From an uncultured Cellulomonadaceae bacterium (lineage in GTDB: Bacteria; Actinomycetota; Actinomycetes; Actinomycetales; Microbacteriaceae): 32,928 bases of DNA. The stretch is from assembly GCA_913063365.1 (NCBI GenBank), contig CAJXYC010000003.1, positions 1-32,928 of the forward strand. The letters run 5' to 3'. The notes beneath the pieces were generated by a model. That model did no database searches. It was not told the origin of the DNA and saw only the letters and a program-made list of their open reading frames with translations. The translations under genes and the position numbers were made by a program. Shown piece after piece: positions 17,911 to 27,466 of the stretch (position 1 is its first letter; every line of letters starts with the position of its first letter).

Positions 17911-18603
17911 ATGAGTCGTTCGCTTGTCGTCATGGTCATTCTCGTTGGCGCAATCAGTGGCTGTCAGGCCTTGCCCGTTCCTCTTGTCGAGCCAATCGGA
18001 CCAACGGCAAGCCCGCCGTCTGACCCCGTGACGACCGATGTAGCCCCGAGAGACACCCCGCCCTCCGTTCCCTCCCGGAGCTCGGTCGAGCCCCAGGCCA
18101 GGGAGCATCTGAGTCAATACCTGGCCGTTACTGACGCCATTACGTCTCGCGGAGGACAGAACCCCGAGGAGATGACAGATCTCGTCACCCCGGAATGGCA
18201 GGTTGAGGAGAGACGCGGCTTTGCCGAGTTCGAACGACAAGGCATTCGCACGCTCGGGCGAACAACCCATCACCACTTAGTCGTGCAATCCGTGCGGGCG
18301 CTTGCGTCGGGAGAGCTGGAAGTCGCGGTGTTTAGCTGTGTCGACACACGCTCGGTCTGGGTCGTGCCATCGGACACCCCCGACCCTCCGGACGGTCTCG
18401 AGCAGTGGCTCGACGAGGGTTCTCCTGCTTTGGCTGACGGGGAAGATTTCCCTGACGCCTGGCAGGACTACATCCAGACCGCCTCGCCCCGACCTGGCGG
18501 GATAGACCCCGTGCTTTTCTGGTTTCGAGGCCCCACGGAGCGGGCTTTGATGCTCGACTTCACCGACACCTGGAGAGGGCACCATCCATGCAGCGAGGAA
18601 TAA
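17911..18603 (+). CDS. Secreted lipoprotein of unknown function (DUF6318-like)
   Basis: Signal peptide with lipobox (MSRSLVVMVILVGAISGCQALP), Pro/Ser/Thr-rich linker, then a compact domain. Confidence 0.7.
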   Translation: MSRSLVVMVILVGAISGCQALPVPLVEPIGPTASPPSDPVTTDVAPRDTPPSVPSRSSVEPQAREHLSQYLAVTDAITSRGGQNPEEMTDLVTPEWQVEERRGFAEFERQGIRTLGRTTHHHLVVQSVRALASGELEVAVFSCVDTRSVWVVPSDTPDPPDGLEQWLDEGSPALADGEDFPDAWQDYIQTASPRPGGIDPVLFWFRGPTERALMLDFTDTWRGHHPCSEE

Positions 18604-19394
18604 GAGGATTCCTTGTTCTGCTCTGCTCAGTGCCACTACTCGTCGCCGTGACACCGCTGCAGGCATGGGCGGGGTGTTCACAGGGCCAGCGAACAGCTGG
18701 CACCTGCATTGACATCACCGTGGGAGATGACGAGGTCACTGTTGAGAGAAGTGAGTACGACCCTGGTACTCCAGGCTCATCTCTCTCCACCGGCTCGGGG
18801 TCCACGTGGGAACCACCGCCTATTCGCATGGAGGCTGAGCTTGGCTCATCTGAGTGTGAGATCAAGATTGATGGACTCTGTCGTGGTGCCGCACCGGAGA
18901 AAAACACTGAGCAGGGAGTATCCGCCACCCCGCCTTCTTTGCCGCGGTTTGCCTCGGACTTAGAGGGATTCAGACCAACGCGGCCTTCCATCACTGTCCA
19001 ACCGGATGGATGGACGTTGCCGAGGCTCCCCACCAATCTGGTGGCGAGGGCCCAAACCCACCGCGAGAGTGGCGAGCTCCTGGGCTGGCCTGTCGAGGTG
19101 CGGTTTCGACCGGTGGAATTTCACTGGGATTACGGAGACGGGTCAGGCTTTTCCACGGGCCAGACAGGCTCGACCTGGGGGGAGCTCGGCACACGTCAGT
19201 TCGGCACCACCAATACGTCTCATGTGTACCGAGCGCCCGGTTCCTACCGGGTGGCGCTTGTGGTCGAGTACGAAGTGGAGATCCGCTTCGAAGACGATGA
19301 GTTCGAATCCTTGGAGGGCACGGTCACAGCCAGGGCCCGAGAGGTCGTCGTTGATGTGCTGACGGTCTCGCCTTTGGTGGTCGGCGGAAACTAG
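18588..19394 (+). CDS. Secreted protein with PKD-like domain
   Basis: Signal peptide MQRGIRGFLVLLCSVPLLVAVTPLQAWAG; FHWDYGDGSGFSTGQTG...TSHVYRAPGSYRVALVVEYEV is PKD-like; overlaps the lipoprotein CDS by 16 nt. Confidence 0.72.
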   Translation: MQRGIRGFLVLLCSVPLLVAVTPLQAWAGCSQGQRTAGTCIDITVGDDEVTVERSEYDPGTPGSSLSTGSGSTWEPPPIRMEAELGSSECEIKIDGLCRGAAPEKNTEQGVSATPPSLPRFASDLEGFRPTRPSITVQPDGWTLPRLPTNLVARAQTHRESGELLGWPVEVRFRPVEFHWDYGDGSGFSTGQTGSTWGELGTRQFGTTNTSHVYRAPGSYRVALVVEYEVEIRFEDDEFESLEGTVTARAREVVVDVLTVSPLVVGGN

Positions 19395-19473
19395 ACTCGT
19401 GGCCAGCCACGCGTCGCGTTAAGCCGATACCAAGCTTCAGGGGCAACACTGGGAGCTTCGAAAGGATTCCTCT

Positions 19474-20781
19474 GTGACCTCAGACTCTCCCACCACACCG
19501 GCTGAGAGTGCGCCGGAGCAGCCCGCGTCTAGCTACAACGGTTCTCCGTTCCACCACAGTCGCTATGACGGCATCCGCGACGCGGTGCGCGACAACGAGC
19601 GCCGGGCGCTTCGCGAGGGCCCGCTCGACCGACTTGGTCGGGTTGCGACCATCGGGATGGTCGTGACGATGGGAATTCTCGGTGGCTTAGGCGGTGCCTC
19701 CTTTGCTGTCTGGCAGCTGACAGATGAGGGTTTTGTCCAGTCGGGGACGAGGAGCCCGCAAACCGTGACGGTGAACCAAACCGATTCGGTGACCATGATT
19801 TCGGGGGTAGCCGCTCAGGCGATGGCGTCTGTTGTCACCCTGGAGGTCCGCGGTAACGCTCAAGAGGGCAGCGGTTCCGGTGTCATCATCAGCGAAGACG
19901 GACACATCGTGACCAACGCACACGTGGTGACTGTCGGAGGTCAAGAGGCAGAACCCACGATCCGAGTCTCGACCACCGACGGGCGGTTGTGGCCGGCAGA
20001 AATTATTGGCGCGGATGCGCTGAGCGACGTGGCGGTTGTCAAAATCGACACGGGCTTTCCCCTCACACCCATGCCGATAGGGGACTCCGACCAATTGAAC
20101 GTCGGCGACCAAACAATTGCGATCGGTGCTCCGCTGGGCCTCGCAAACACGGTCACCAACGGCATCGTCTCTGCGTTGAACCGATCGATCACTGTGGGCT
20201 CAGCAGATACCCCGGGTGAAGAAGATGGGCCGAACCTTTTCGACTTCGATTTGCCCTTCGGTCAGGCCGCGAACTACGGCGCTGTGTCACTGCCGGTGAT
20301 CCAAACCGACGCCTCCATTAACCCTGGAAACTCAGGGGGCGCGCTATTGAACGATCAGGGAGAGCTAATCGGCATTAACGTCGCGATTGCCTCCAACCAA
20401 GTCGGCTCACAGGGAGCAGGGAGCATCGGGCTTGGCTTCTCGATTCCCTCGAACTACGCACTCCGCATCGCCAACGAGTTGATCGAGACCGGTGACGCCA
20501 GCCACGGTCTCTTGGGCGCTACGGTCACTGATTCGGCCTTCGACCCCGATGCCACCGTGTCGGGGGCAGAGATTGACAGCGTGACTCCCGGTGGCGCTGC
20601 GGACGAGGCAGGCATGCGAGCGGGCGACATTGTCACCGAGTTCAATGGTCTGCCCATTACCAACAGAATCGATCTCACGGCACAGGTACGCACACTCCCT
20701 GGCGGGAGCGAGACCACACTGACATTCGTCCGCGGCACGCAGAGCTTCACGGTGAAAGTGGAGCTCGACGAGCTCGGCTAG
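19474..20781 (+). CDS. HtrA/DegP-like trypsin-type serine protease with PDZ domain
   Basis: TM segment, GSGVIISEDGHIVTNAHVV (His), SDVAVVKID (Asp), INPGNSGGALLNDQGELIGIN (Ser), C-terminal PDZ; GTG start after GAAAGGA. Confidence 0.93.
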   Translation: MTSDSPTTPAESAPEQPASSYNGSPFHHSRYDGIRDAVRDNERRALREGPLDRLGRVATIGMVVTMGILGGLGGASFAVWQLTDEGFVQSGTRSPQTVTVNQTDSVTMISGVAAQAMASVVTLEVRGNAQEGSGSGVIISEDGHIVTNAHVVTVGGQEAEPTIRVSTTDGRLWPAEIIGADALSDVAVVKIDTGFPLTPMPIGDSDQLNVGDQTIAIGAPLGLANTVTNGIVSALNRSITVGSADTPGEEDGPNLFDFDLPFGQAANYGAVSLPVIQTDASINPGNSGGALLNDQGELIGINVAIASNQVGSQGAGSIGLGFSIPSNYALRIANELIETGDASHGLLGATVTDSAFDPDATVSGAEIDSVTPGGAADEAGMRAGDIVTEFNGLPITNRIDLTAQVRTLPGGSETTLTFVRGTQSFTVKVELDELG

Positions 20782-21045
20782 TTACTTCTTCAACCCGTCG
20801 TAGATTTTCTTGCACTCCGGACAGACCGGAAACTTCTCTGGGTCGCGCCCAGGCGTCCAGATTTTTCCGCAGAGCGCACGGACAGGAGCGCCAGTCACTG
20901 CTGAGTCGACAATCTTGTCTTTTTTGACGTAGTGGCTAAACCGTTCGTGATCGCCCTCGTCGAGCTGCTCGTCCTCTAAGAGCTTCTCGAGCTCACGGTC
21001 GAGAACGTCGACGCCACCGGCGGGGGTTTCTTCCTCTGCTGCCAT
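20782..21045 (-). CDS. DUF3039 domain-containing protein
   Basis: 87 aa; DEGDHERFSHYVKKDKIVDSAVTGAPVRALCGKIWTPGRDPEKFPVCPECKKIYDGL. Confidence 0.88.
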   Translation of the reverse strand: MAAEEETPAGGVDVLDRELEKLLEDEQLDEGDHERFSHYVKKDKIVDSAVTGAPVRALCGKIWTPGRDPEKFPVCPECKKIYDGLKK

Positions 21046-21054
21046 GCCGCCAGT

Positions 21055-22341
21055 TTATGAGCCGTGGATGACAGTGGGGAGAGCGGGTTCGCCCGCGGTC
21101 AAACGCATCGCATCGTCCGGAAGCTCGGCAATCGCCGACTCGTGGTGCGAGCGGACATCATCGAGCGTGGCAGAGGCGGCCGGTGCGGCCTCCCCCTCCC
21201 GAATCCAGTCCACCATCAGTGCCCTGGCGTCTGCGGGCAGCTGATCGCCAGGACCCACATGCTCCGCCACGGCTACCTGACCACGACGCTCTCGGACGGC
21301 ATTTTTTTGGCCACCGGGGTTTGATTTGCCGGTGCTGGTTTTCTGCACGGACACCATCTGCCCGGCATCATCCTCACGGGCGACCAGTTTGTAAACAAGC
21401 CCGGCAGCGGGCTGGCCCGACCCCGTCACCACGGATGTGCCCACTCCGTAGGCATCGACGGGCGAGGCCTGTAGCCCCGCGATGGCATATTCGTCCAGAT
21501 CGTTGGTCACCACGATGCGGGTCCGATGCGCGCCTAGCCGGTCCAGTTGGGCTCGGACTTCTTTCACCACCGTCGGAAGGTCACCAGAGTCAATGCGCAC
21601 GGCGCCGAGGTCGACTCCTGCCACCTCGATGGCCTGTTCAACGGCACTCTTCACATCAAAGGTGTCCACGAGGAGAGTGGTCGATTCACCCAATGTGTCG
21701 ATTTGGGCCTGAAAAGCTTCTTTTTCTGAATCGTGCACCAAAGTGAAGGCGTGGGCGGCAGTTCCCAGAGTGGGGATATCAAACCGTCTGCCTGCTTCCA
21801 GGTTGCTGGTGTGGGAAAAGCCCACCAGATAGGCGGCGCGAGCGGCCGCCCAGGCGGCGTGTTCACTGGTTCGCCTGGAACCCATTTCAATGAGAGGCCG
21901 TCCGGCCGCGTGCTGCACCATTCGACTGGCCGCTGTCGCCACCGCACAGTCGTGGTTCAAGACACTGAGAATCAGAGTCTCCAGAAGCACCGCCTCGGCG
22001 AAGGTTCCTTCTACCTGAAGAATCGGGGAGTGCGGAAAAAACAGCTCTCCTTCTCGGTATCCCCGGATGGAGCCGTGAAACCGGTAATCAGCGAGCCAGG
22101 CGAGTGTTTCTGTACTGACCACACCCCGCTTTTCGAGAAACGCTAACTCCTCGTCCCCGAATCGAAAACGGTCAATATCGTCTAATAGTCGGCCCGTGCC
22201 CGCCACCACGCCATACCGGCGGTCGCCGGGGAGGCGTCTGGTGAACACTTCGAACACGCTGCGACGCTCCGCGCGGCCGCTTCGCCTCGCGGCATCGACC
22301 ATTGTCAGTTCGTAGTGATCGGTCAGCAGAGCCGTCGACAT
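21055..22341 (-). CDS. pncB: Nicotinate phosphoribosyltransferase
   Basis: ALLTDHYELTMVDAARRSGRAERRSVFEVFTRRLPGDRRYGVVAGTGRLLDDI, EMGSRRTSEHAAWAAARAAYLVGFSHTSNLEA, AVRIDSGDL, YGVGTSVVTGS. ATG22341 preferred to GTG22347. Confidence 0.95.
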   Translation of the reverse strand: MSTALLTDHYELTMVDAARRSGRAERRSVFEVFTRRLPGDRRYGVVAGTGRLLDDIDRFRFGDEELAFLEKRGVVSTETLAWLADYRFHGSIRGYREGELFFPHSPILQVEGTFAEAVLLETLILSVLNHDCAVATAASRMVQHAAGRPLIEMGSRRTSEHAAWAAARAAYLVGFSHTSNLEAGRRFDIPTLGTAAHAFTLVHDSEKEAFQAQIDTLGESTTLLVDTFDVKSAVEQAIEVAGVDLGAVRIDSGDLPTVVKEVRAQLDRLGAHRTRIVVTNDLDEYAIAGLQASPVDAYGVGTSVVTGSGQPAAGLVYKLVAREDDAGQMVSVQKTSTGKSNPGGQKNAVRERRGQVAVAEHVGPGDQLPADARALMVDWIREGEAAPAASATLDDVRSHHESAIAELPDDAMRLTAGEPALPTVIHGS

Positions 22342-22411
22342 GGTCACCAGCTTATTGGCCTGGAAGACAGCCTCTTAGCGGGCGACAAGCCCCGGGCCCT
22401 ACACTGCGGGA

Positions 22412-23917
22412 ATGGCGGAACCGGTGAGCCCTCAACTGCTATTTGCCGACCAGCTGGGGCCCCATTTCGATAATGGTGGCCCGCTCATCGTGGTGGACAA
22501 CCGTGGAGTGTTTGCCAGGCGAACAATGCATCGCCAAAAAGCGCATGTGATCCTTTCGGCTCTGTACCATCGCATCGCCGAGTGGGGAGACCGAGCCGAG
22601 GTGCTGGTGTCTTCGTCGTATCGGGAGGCACTGCGCGGTCGGAATTTTTCGGTCATTAACCCCACGTCCTGGGGGTTACGGCGAATGATTGCCGAGTTGC
22701 AAAGTGATGCGACCATCGAGGTTCTTCCCTCCCGGGGATTTGTCACCGAGGAAGATCAGTTCCAGGCCTGGGCAGAACACAGGAAGCCCTCTCAGATGGT
22801 GATGGAGTCGTTTTATCGCGACGTGAGGGTGCGAGAGGGAATCTTGATGGTTCCAGACCCCGCTGATAGCCAGCGGCTGGCTCCAGAAGGTGGGGAGTTC
22901 AACTTCGATAAGGACAACCGCGAACCCCCGCCGAAGGGCAGAGACACCCTCGGAGTGCCGGAGCCGTGGTGGCCCGAGGAAGACGACATTGACCGCTGGG
23001 TTCGTACAGAGCTTGACGACATGGTGGCTCGAGGTGAGGCCCGCTTTATCGGCGACGACGGCCCCCGCGTGTTTGCCGCCACCCGCGACGAAGCCCTTCA
23101 CGCGTTGGAGGACTTTGTCCGACACCGCCTCACCGACTTTGGACCCTACGAGGATGCGGCGATGCCAGGCGATTGGGTGATGGCGCATTCGCTCTTAAGT
23201 GTCCCGATGAACCTCGGGCTTCTCCACCCCAGAGAGGTCATCGATCGGGTGATCGAGGAATTCCGGGAAGGCCGGGCTCCGCTCAACAGTGTCGAAGGCG
23301 TTGTCCGACAGATCGCCGGCTGGAGGGATTGGGTCTGGCATCTCTACTGGCATATGGGCGAGGACTATGTGGAGCGGTCAAACTACTTTGGCCACACCGA
23401 GCACTTGCCTCAAGCTTTTGCCGAGCTCGACCCGGACGCCATTCAGTCGAACTGTGTGAAGAGCGTTCTTGCTGAAATACGGACCCGGGGCTGGAGCCAC
23501 CACATCAACAGGTTGATGGTGCTCGGCAATCACCTCTTACAACGCCGTATTGACCCTGCCGAGCTCAACCGGTGGTTTATCGATGCGTTTGTCGATGGCA
23601 CCCCTTGGGTGATGCCGGCCAATGTGGTGGGAATGTCCCAATACGCCGATGGTGGCGGGGTAGCGACCAAGCCCTATCTCTCCGGCGGCGCCTATTTGAA
23701 GAAGATGACCCAGTACTGCGCAGGGTGTCCTTTCCGGCCAGATGTTCGTGTCGGAGACAACGCCTGTCCGTTCACCGCCGGATACTGGGCGTTCTTGGAT
23801 GACCACCGGGAGAAGTTGCGAAACAATCACCGCATGTTCAAGCCATTGGCTGGCTTGTCGCGGCTATCCGATCTGGAGCAGGTGCGGGTGCAGGAGGCGG
23901 CTCGTCGCTCCTGGTAG
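22412..23917 (+). CDS. Cryptochrome/photolyase-related protein (PhrB-like FeS-BCP, probable (6-4) photolyase class)
   Basis: LLFADQLGPHFD N-terminus, SNYFGHTEHLPQAF, GWSHHINRLMVLGNHLL, WVMPANVVGMSQYADGGGVATKPYLSGGAYLKKMTQYCAGCPFRPDVRVGDNACPFTAGYWAFL with conserved Cys residues expected for the 4Fe-4S cluster. Confidence 0.92.
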   Translation: MAEPVSPQLLFADQLGPHFDNGGPLIVVDNRGVFARRTMHRQKAHVILSALYHRIAEWGDRAEVLVSSSYREALRGRNFSVINPTSWGLRRMIAELQSDATIEVLPSRGFVTEEDQFQAWAEHRKPSQMVMESFYRDVRVREGILMVPDPADSQRLAPEGGEFNFDKDNREPPPKGRDTLGVPEPWWPEEDDIDRWVRTELDDMVARGEARFIGDDGPRVFAATRDEALHALEDFVRHRLTDFGPYEDAAMPGDWVMAHSLLSVPMNLGLLHPREVIDRVIEEFREGRAPLNSVEGVVRQIAGWRDWVWHLYWHMGEDYVERSNYFGHTEHLPQAFAELDPDAIQSNCVKSVLAEIRTRGWSHHINRLMVLGNHLLQRRIDPAELNRWFIDAFVDGTPWVMPANVVGMSQYADGGGVATKPYLSGGAYLKKMTQYCAGCPFRPDVRVGDNACPFTAGYWAFLDDHREKLRNNHRMFKPLAGLSRLSDLEQVRVQEAARRSW

Positions 23918-23986
23918 GGCCCGTCTGCTCACCTAGGATTGTCCTGCTAAACCGCGCAGGAAGCGGGCAGTTAAAGGGGGACACCG

Positions 23987-25342
23987 ATGGCGTTTGACCC
24001 CTCCCGCTACTCCTCGTTTAGCTACCGCGATGTCGTGTGGATGGCGGAGCGGTATGAAGCTCGGTTTGAGTATGCCCTTCACGGCGAGGGTGTCGAGGAC
24101 GTCATCTTCACCGAGCGCGTGCAATTCACCCCCGCACGAACACCCGCGGACGAGAAGTCGCTACAGGCTTTGCTTGTCGTCTTAGGCGCGGTGCTGGGGC
24201 TTAGTTATTTCAAAGCAGCTGCGCCTCCGGTGTATCGGGTGGAGGTTCCAGGACTGACCGATGCGGCGCTTGGCTACCTCGAGACGGTTATCCGGCACGG
24301 GATGGCCGAATATGCCTACACAAATGGCCGCTCTGGCCCACTCGAGGTCGACATCCAGCGAACAGCCCCCGCGGGATCCGAGTTTCCGCCGGAGAACTGG
24401 CGGTTGCCAGATGGTGACCCGATTGTCCCCATTGGGGGTGGGAAAGACTCGGTTGTCACGGTCGAACTGCTTCATCGAGCGAGGCTCCACCCGATTCAAT
24501 TTGCGGTCAACGCGAACCCCCTGATTCGCCGAGTGGCCCATGTGAGTGGGCACGCATTGATCACGGCGAAGCGCACACTGGACCCACTTCTTCTTCAGTT
24601 AAACAACGAGGGCGCACTCAACGGGCACGTTCCCGTCACGGCGATGAACTCGTTGATTGCCCTGTGCCAGGCACAGATTCTGGACTCCGGACCCGTGGTG
24701 ATGTCGATTGAGGCGACGGCCTCGGAGCCCACGCTCGAGGTGGACGGCTGGGAAATTAACCACCAGTGGTCAAAGTCCCTGGAGGCAGAGAAGGCTCTTC
24801 GCGAGATGATCGGGCCCCAGGCAGGGTTGGTGCCAGAGAGCTACTTTTCGATTCTTCGACCCTTCAGTGAACTGCGAATCGCCGGCGAATACGCCCATCA
24901 CACGCAGTATCACCGGGTGGCGACCAGCTGCAATCGGGCCTTCCGATTGGATGCGGGAGATGTGGGCTGGTGCGCCGACTGCGACAAGTGTCGATTCGTT
25001 TTCCTCTTGCTCGCCCGTTACCTCACCCCCTGGGCCCTCGAAGAAATTTTCGGTGCCAACCTGCTGGAGGACACCGCACACATCCCGGGCTACGAGGAGC
25101 TCTTGGGACTTGCCCGCCACCGGCCCTTCGAGTGTGTGGGCTCCGAGGCGGAAGCTGTTGTCGCGCTCGCAGGGGTGGCCTCGCGAAGCCAGTGGGCAGA
25201 CGCCTCGGTCGTGGCACATTTCCGCGAAGTAATTGACGATTTGGATACCCCGCCTGAAGACCTTCGCCAGCAGGTGTCTGCTGCCGGGGAGTCGCTGTCG
25301 ATGCCAGACGGCTTCGAGGAAGCTCAGCATGCGCTTCGATAG
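23987..25342 (+). CDS. murL: Probable UDP-N-acetyl-alpha-D-muramoyl-L-alanyl-L-glutamate epimerase (MurL)
   Basis: FSYRDVVWMAERYEARFEYAL, LVVLGAVLGLSYFKAAAPPVYRV, DPIVPIGGGKDSVVTVELL (ATP-pyrophosphatase-like loop), YFSILRPFSELRIAGEYAHHTQYH, WCADCDKCRFVFLLLARYL; followed in overlap by a MurD homologue as in murL-murD2 operons. Confidence 0.8.
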   Translation: MAFDPSRYSSFSYRDVVWMAERYEARFEYALHGEGVEDVIFTERVQFTPARTPADEKSLQALLVVLGAVLGLSYFKAAAPPVYRVEVPGLTDAALGYLETVIRHGMAEYAYTNGRSGPLEVDIQRTAPAGSEFPPENWRLPDGDPIVPIGGGKDSVVTVELLHRARLHPIQFAVNANPLIRRVAHVSGHALITAKRTLDPLLLQLNNEGALNGHVPVTAMNSLIALCQAQILDSGPVVMSIEATASEPTLEVDGWEINHQWSKSLEAEKALREMIGPQAGLVPESYFSILRPFSELRIAGEYAHHTQYHRVATSCNRAFRLDAGDVGWCADCDKCRFVFLLLARYLTPWALEEIFGANLLEDTAHIPGYEELLGLARHRPFECVGSEAEAVVALAGVASRSQWADASVVAHFREVIDDLDTPPEDLRQQVSAAGESLSMPDGFEEAQHALR

Positions 25343-26729
25343 CCCCCCACAACCAGAAGACCTTGCCGGTCATCGTGTCGCGGTGGTGGGCCTCGCCAGG
25401 GAGGGCCGCGCGGTGACCCGGATGCTGGTGCGGGATGTTCCAGGCGCCGACATTGTCGGTATTGACCAGAACGAGGGAGAAGCCTCAGCCGAGTGGGCCA
25501 AGGAATTTGGTCTGCCGGTGTTGATTTGTCCGGACGGCACAGGGGTTCCAGAAGACATCGATGTGGCGGTTATGTCTCCAGGCATTCCGCCGCATAGCGC
25601 TCTGTATCAGGCAATCGCCGGGGAGGATGTGTGGTTGACCTCGGGGACTGCTCTTTTCCTCGCTCGTCACCATGACCGCGTCATTGGTGTGACAGGGAGC
25701 AAAGGAAAATCGACCACGAGTGCTGTTGTTCACCACGTATTAGCCGCCCACGGGCTTGATGTGGCCTACGGAGGCAACGTCGGTGTGCCCTTGTGGGACC
25801 TTCCCGAGGCCACCTGGGTAGTCGCAGAGATTTCCAGCTACCAGGCTCGCTTGGTTTCCCACTCGCCGGCTGTGTCAGTTCTGACTGCGCTGTTCGAGGA
25901 ACATCTCGACTGGCACGGCGACTTTGACACCTACGCGAGGGACAAGCTGAACCTCGTCGCCCACGATCCAGGCGCGGTGATCGTCAACGGCACCCAAACG
26001 AGGCTCGTCGAGGAGTTCACCTCCCGATTTCCTGGGCTCGCAGCGGAGTTTGTCAGCGGAGAGTCGTCGTGGAGTGTGGCCGAGGATGACGATGGCCTTG
26101 TGATTACGAAAGATGGCGGGGTGTTTATCTCAGTTGGAGACCTCACGCTGTCTGGAGAACACAACGCCTGGAATGTAGCCCTGGCGCTCACCGCCGCTAG
26201 CCGCATTCACTCGCTCGATGACGGCGTGACCAGGCAAGCGCTTCGAACTTTTGAGCCGCTGCCGCACAGGCTTCAACCCGTTGATGACCCGAGCGGAGTC
26301 CTGTTCGTCAATGACTCTCTTGCCACAAACCCGCCCGCTCTCGTCGCCTGCATGCAGGCCTTCCGGGATCGGCGCCTGATTGTGATGATTGGCGGTCACG
26401 ACCGAGGAGTCGATGACACGGTGCTCCGCGACGAGATTGTGCGCCATCCGGTCGCGGCGGTGATTGGTTTGCCCGATTCTGGGCCGGCGTGGTTGGAATC
26501 CATTCGCTCGTGGTGTGAGCAGGCGGGTGTCACGGTGCCAGAGCTCCGACCCGCTACCGATATGGATGAGGCGGTGTCGCTGGCGAGACAGCTGGCTAGA
26601 CCAGGGGATGTCGTCGCGTTATCTCCTGGAGCTCCGAGCTTTGGCAGATACCGTAATTACGAACAGCGTGCAGACGATTTCATCCGGGCCGTCCGTGAGA
26701 GTGCAAGGCAATTAGGGGAGAGTTCATGA
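25329..26729 (+). CDS. murD2: MurD-family Mur ligase, probable UDP-MurNAc-L-alanine--L-glutamate ligase (MurD2)
   Basis: [116 protein letters not shown]25329 overlaps the murL end by 14 nt. Confidence 0.82.
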   Translation: MRFDSPPQPEDLAGHRVAVVGLAREGRAVTRMLVRDVPGADIVGIDQNEGEASAEWAKEFGLPVLICPDGTGVPEDIDVAVMSPGIPPHSALYQAIAGEDVWLTSGTALFLARHHDRVIGVTGSKGKSTTSAVVHHVLAAHGLDVAYGGNVGVPLWDLPEATWVVAEISSYQARLVSHSPAVSVLTALFEEHLDWHGDFDTYARDKLNLVAHDPGAVIVNGTQTRLVEEFTSRFPGLAAEFVSGESSWSVAEDDDGLVITKDGGVFISVGDLTLSGEHNAWNVALALTAASRIHSLDDGVTRQALRTFEPLPHRLQPVDDPSGVLFVNDSLATNPPALVACMQAFRDRRLIVMIGGHDRGVDDTVLRDEIVRHPVAAVIGLPDSGPAWLESIRSWCEQAGVTVPELRPATDMDEAVSLARQLARPGDVVALSPGAPSFGRYRNYEQRADDFIRAVRESARQLGESS

Positions 26730-27454
26730 GTTCTAGATCTTTTGGCCGCAGCCTGACCGAGCTTCGCCCGGTGACAATCGAGCGCGGCTGGTCTGACCAA
26801 GCCGAGGGGAGCGCCCTGATTAGCTTCGGCGGCACCAAGGTTCTCTGCATGGCCTCCTTTGAGCCGGGAGTCCCCCGGTGGATGCAGGGAAGCGGAAAGG
26901 GTTGGGTGACGGGCGAGTATGGCATGCTTCCGCGCTCGACCAATTCCCGGATGCAGCGCGAATCGGTCAAAGGCAAGGTGGGCGGCCGGACTCACGAAAT
27001 ATCACGCCTTATTGGACGGTCATTGCGGGCGGTCGTGAGTAACCCGGAGCTTGGTGAGAACACGATTCAGATTGACTGCGATGTTCTCCAGGCAGACGGG
27101 GGAACCAGAACCGCCGCCATTACCGGCGCCTATGTCGCAATGGCCGATGCGGTGTCCTGGGCCAAAAAACACGGACATGTCCCAGAAAGCGCCAATGTTC
27201 TTCTCGACCATGTCGCTGCGGTGAGCGTAGGAATCGTCGACGGGGCGGTCGCCCTGGACCTGGACTATTCCGAGGACTCCACCGCCGAGACTGACATGAA
27301 TGTCGTGGCCACAGGTCGTGGGCTGTTGGTGGAAGTGCAGGGAACAGCGGAGGGACAGCCGTTTAGTAAAGCCGAGCTGGACGAAATGGTCGAGGTGGCG
27401 CTGTCTGGAATTGCGTCTCTCGTGGAAAGCCAGCGAGCGGCTTTGAGCTCGTAG
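26726..27454 (+). CDS. rph: Ribonuclease PH
   Basis: [100 protein letters not shown]. Confidence 0.97.
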   Translation: MSSRSFGRSLTELRPVTIERGWSDQAEGSALISFGGTKVLCMASFEPGVPRWMQGSGKGWVTGEYGMLPRSTNSRMQRESVKGKVGGRTHEISRLIGRSLRAVVSNPELGENTIQIDCDVLQADGGTRTAAITGAYVAMADAVSWAKKHGHVPESANVLLDHVAAVSVGIVDGAVALDLDYSEDSTAETDMNVVATGRGLLVEVQGTAEGQPFSKAELDEMVEVALSGIASLVESQRAALSS

Positions 27455-27466
27455 GTCTGAGACCAC

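Noticed and set aside
23942-23961. Small inverted repeat TCCTGC-N8-GCAGGA upstream of murL
   Set aside because: Only 6-bp arms and no T-tract or conserved context; too weak to call a terminator or riboswitch.
24770-25330. 186-aa minus-strand ORF
   Set aside because: Antisense to murL; no coding signature.
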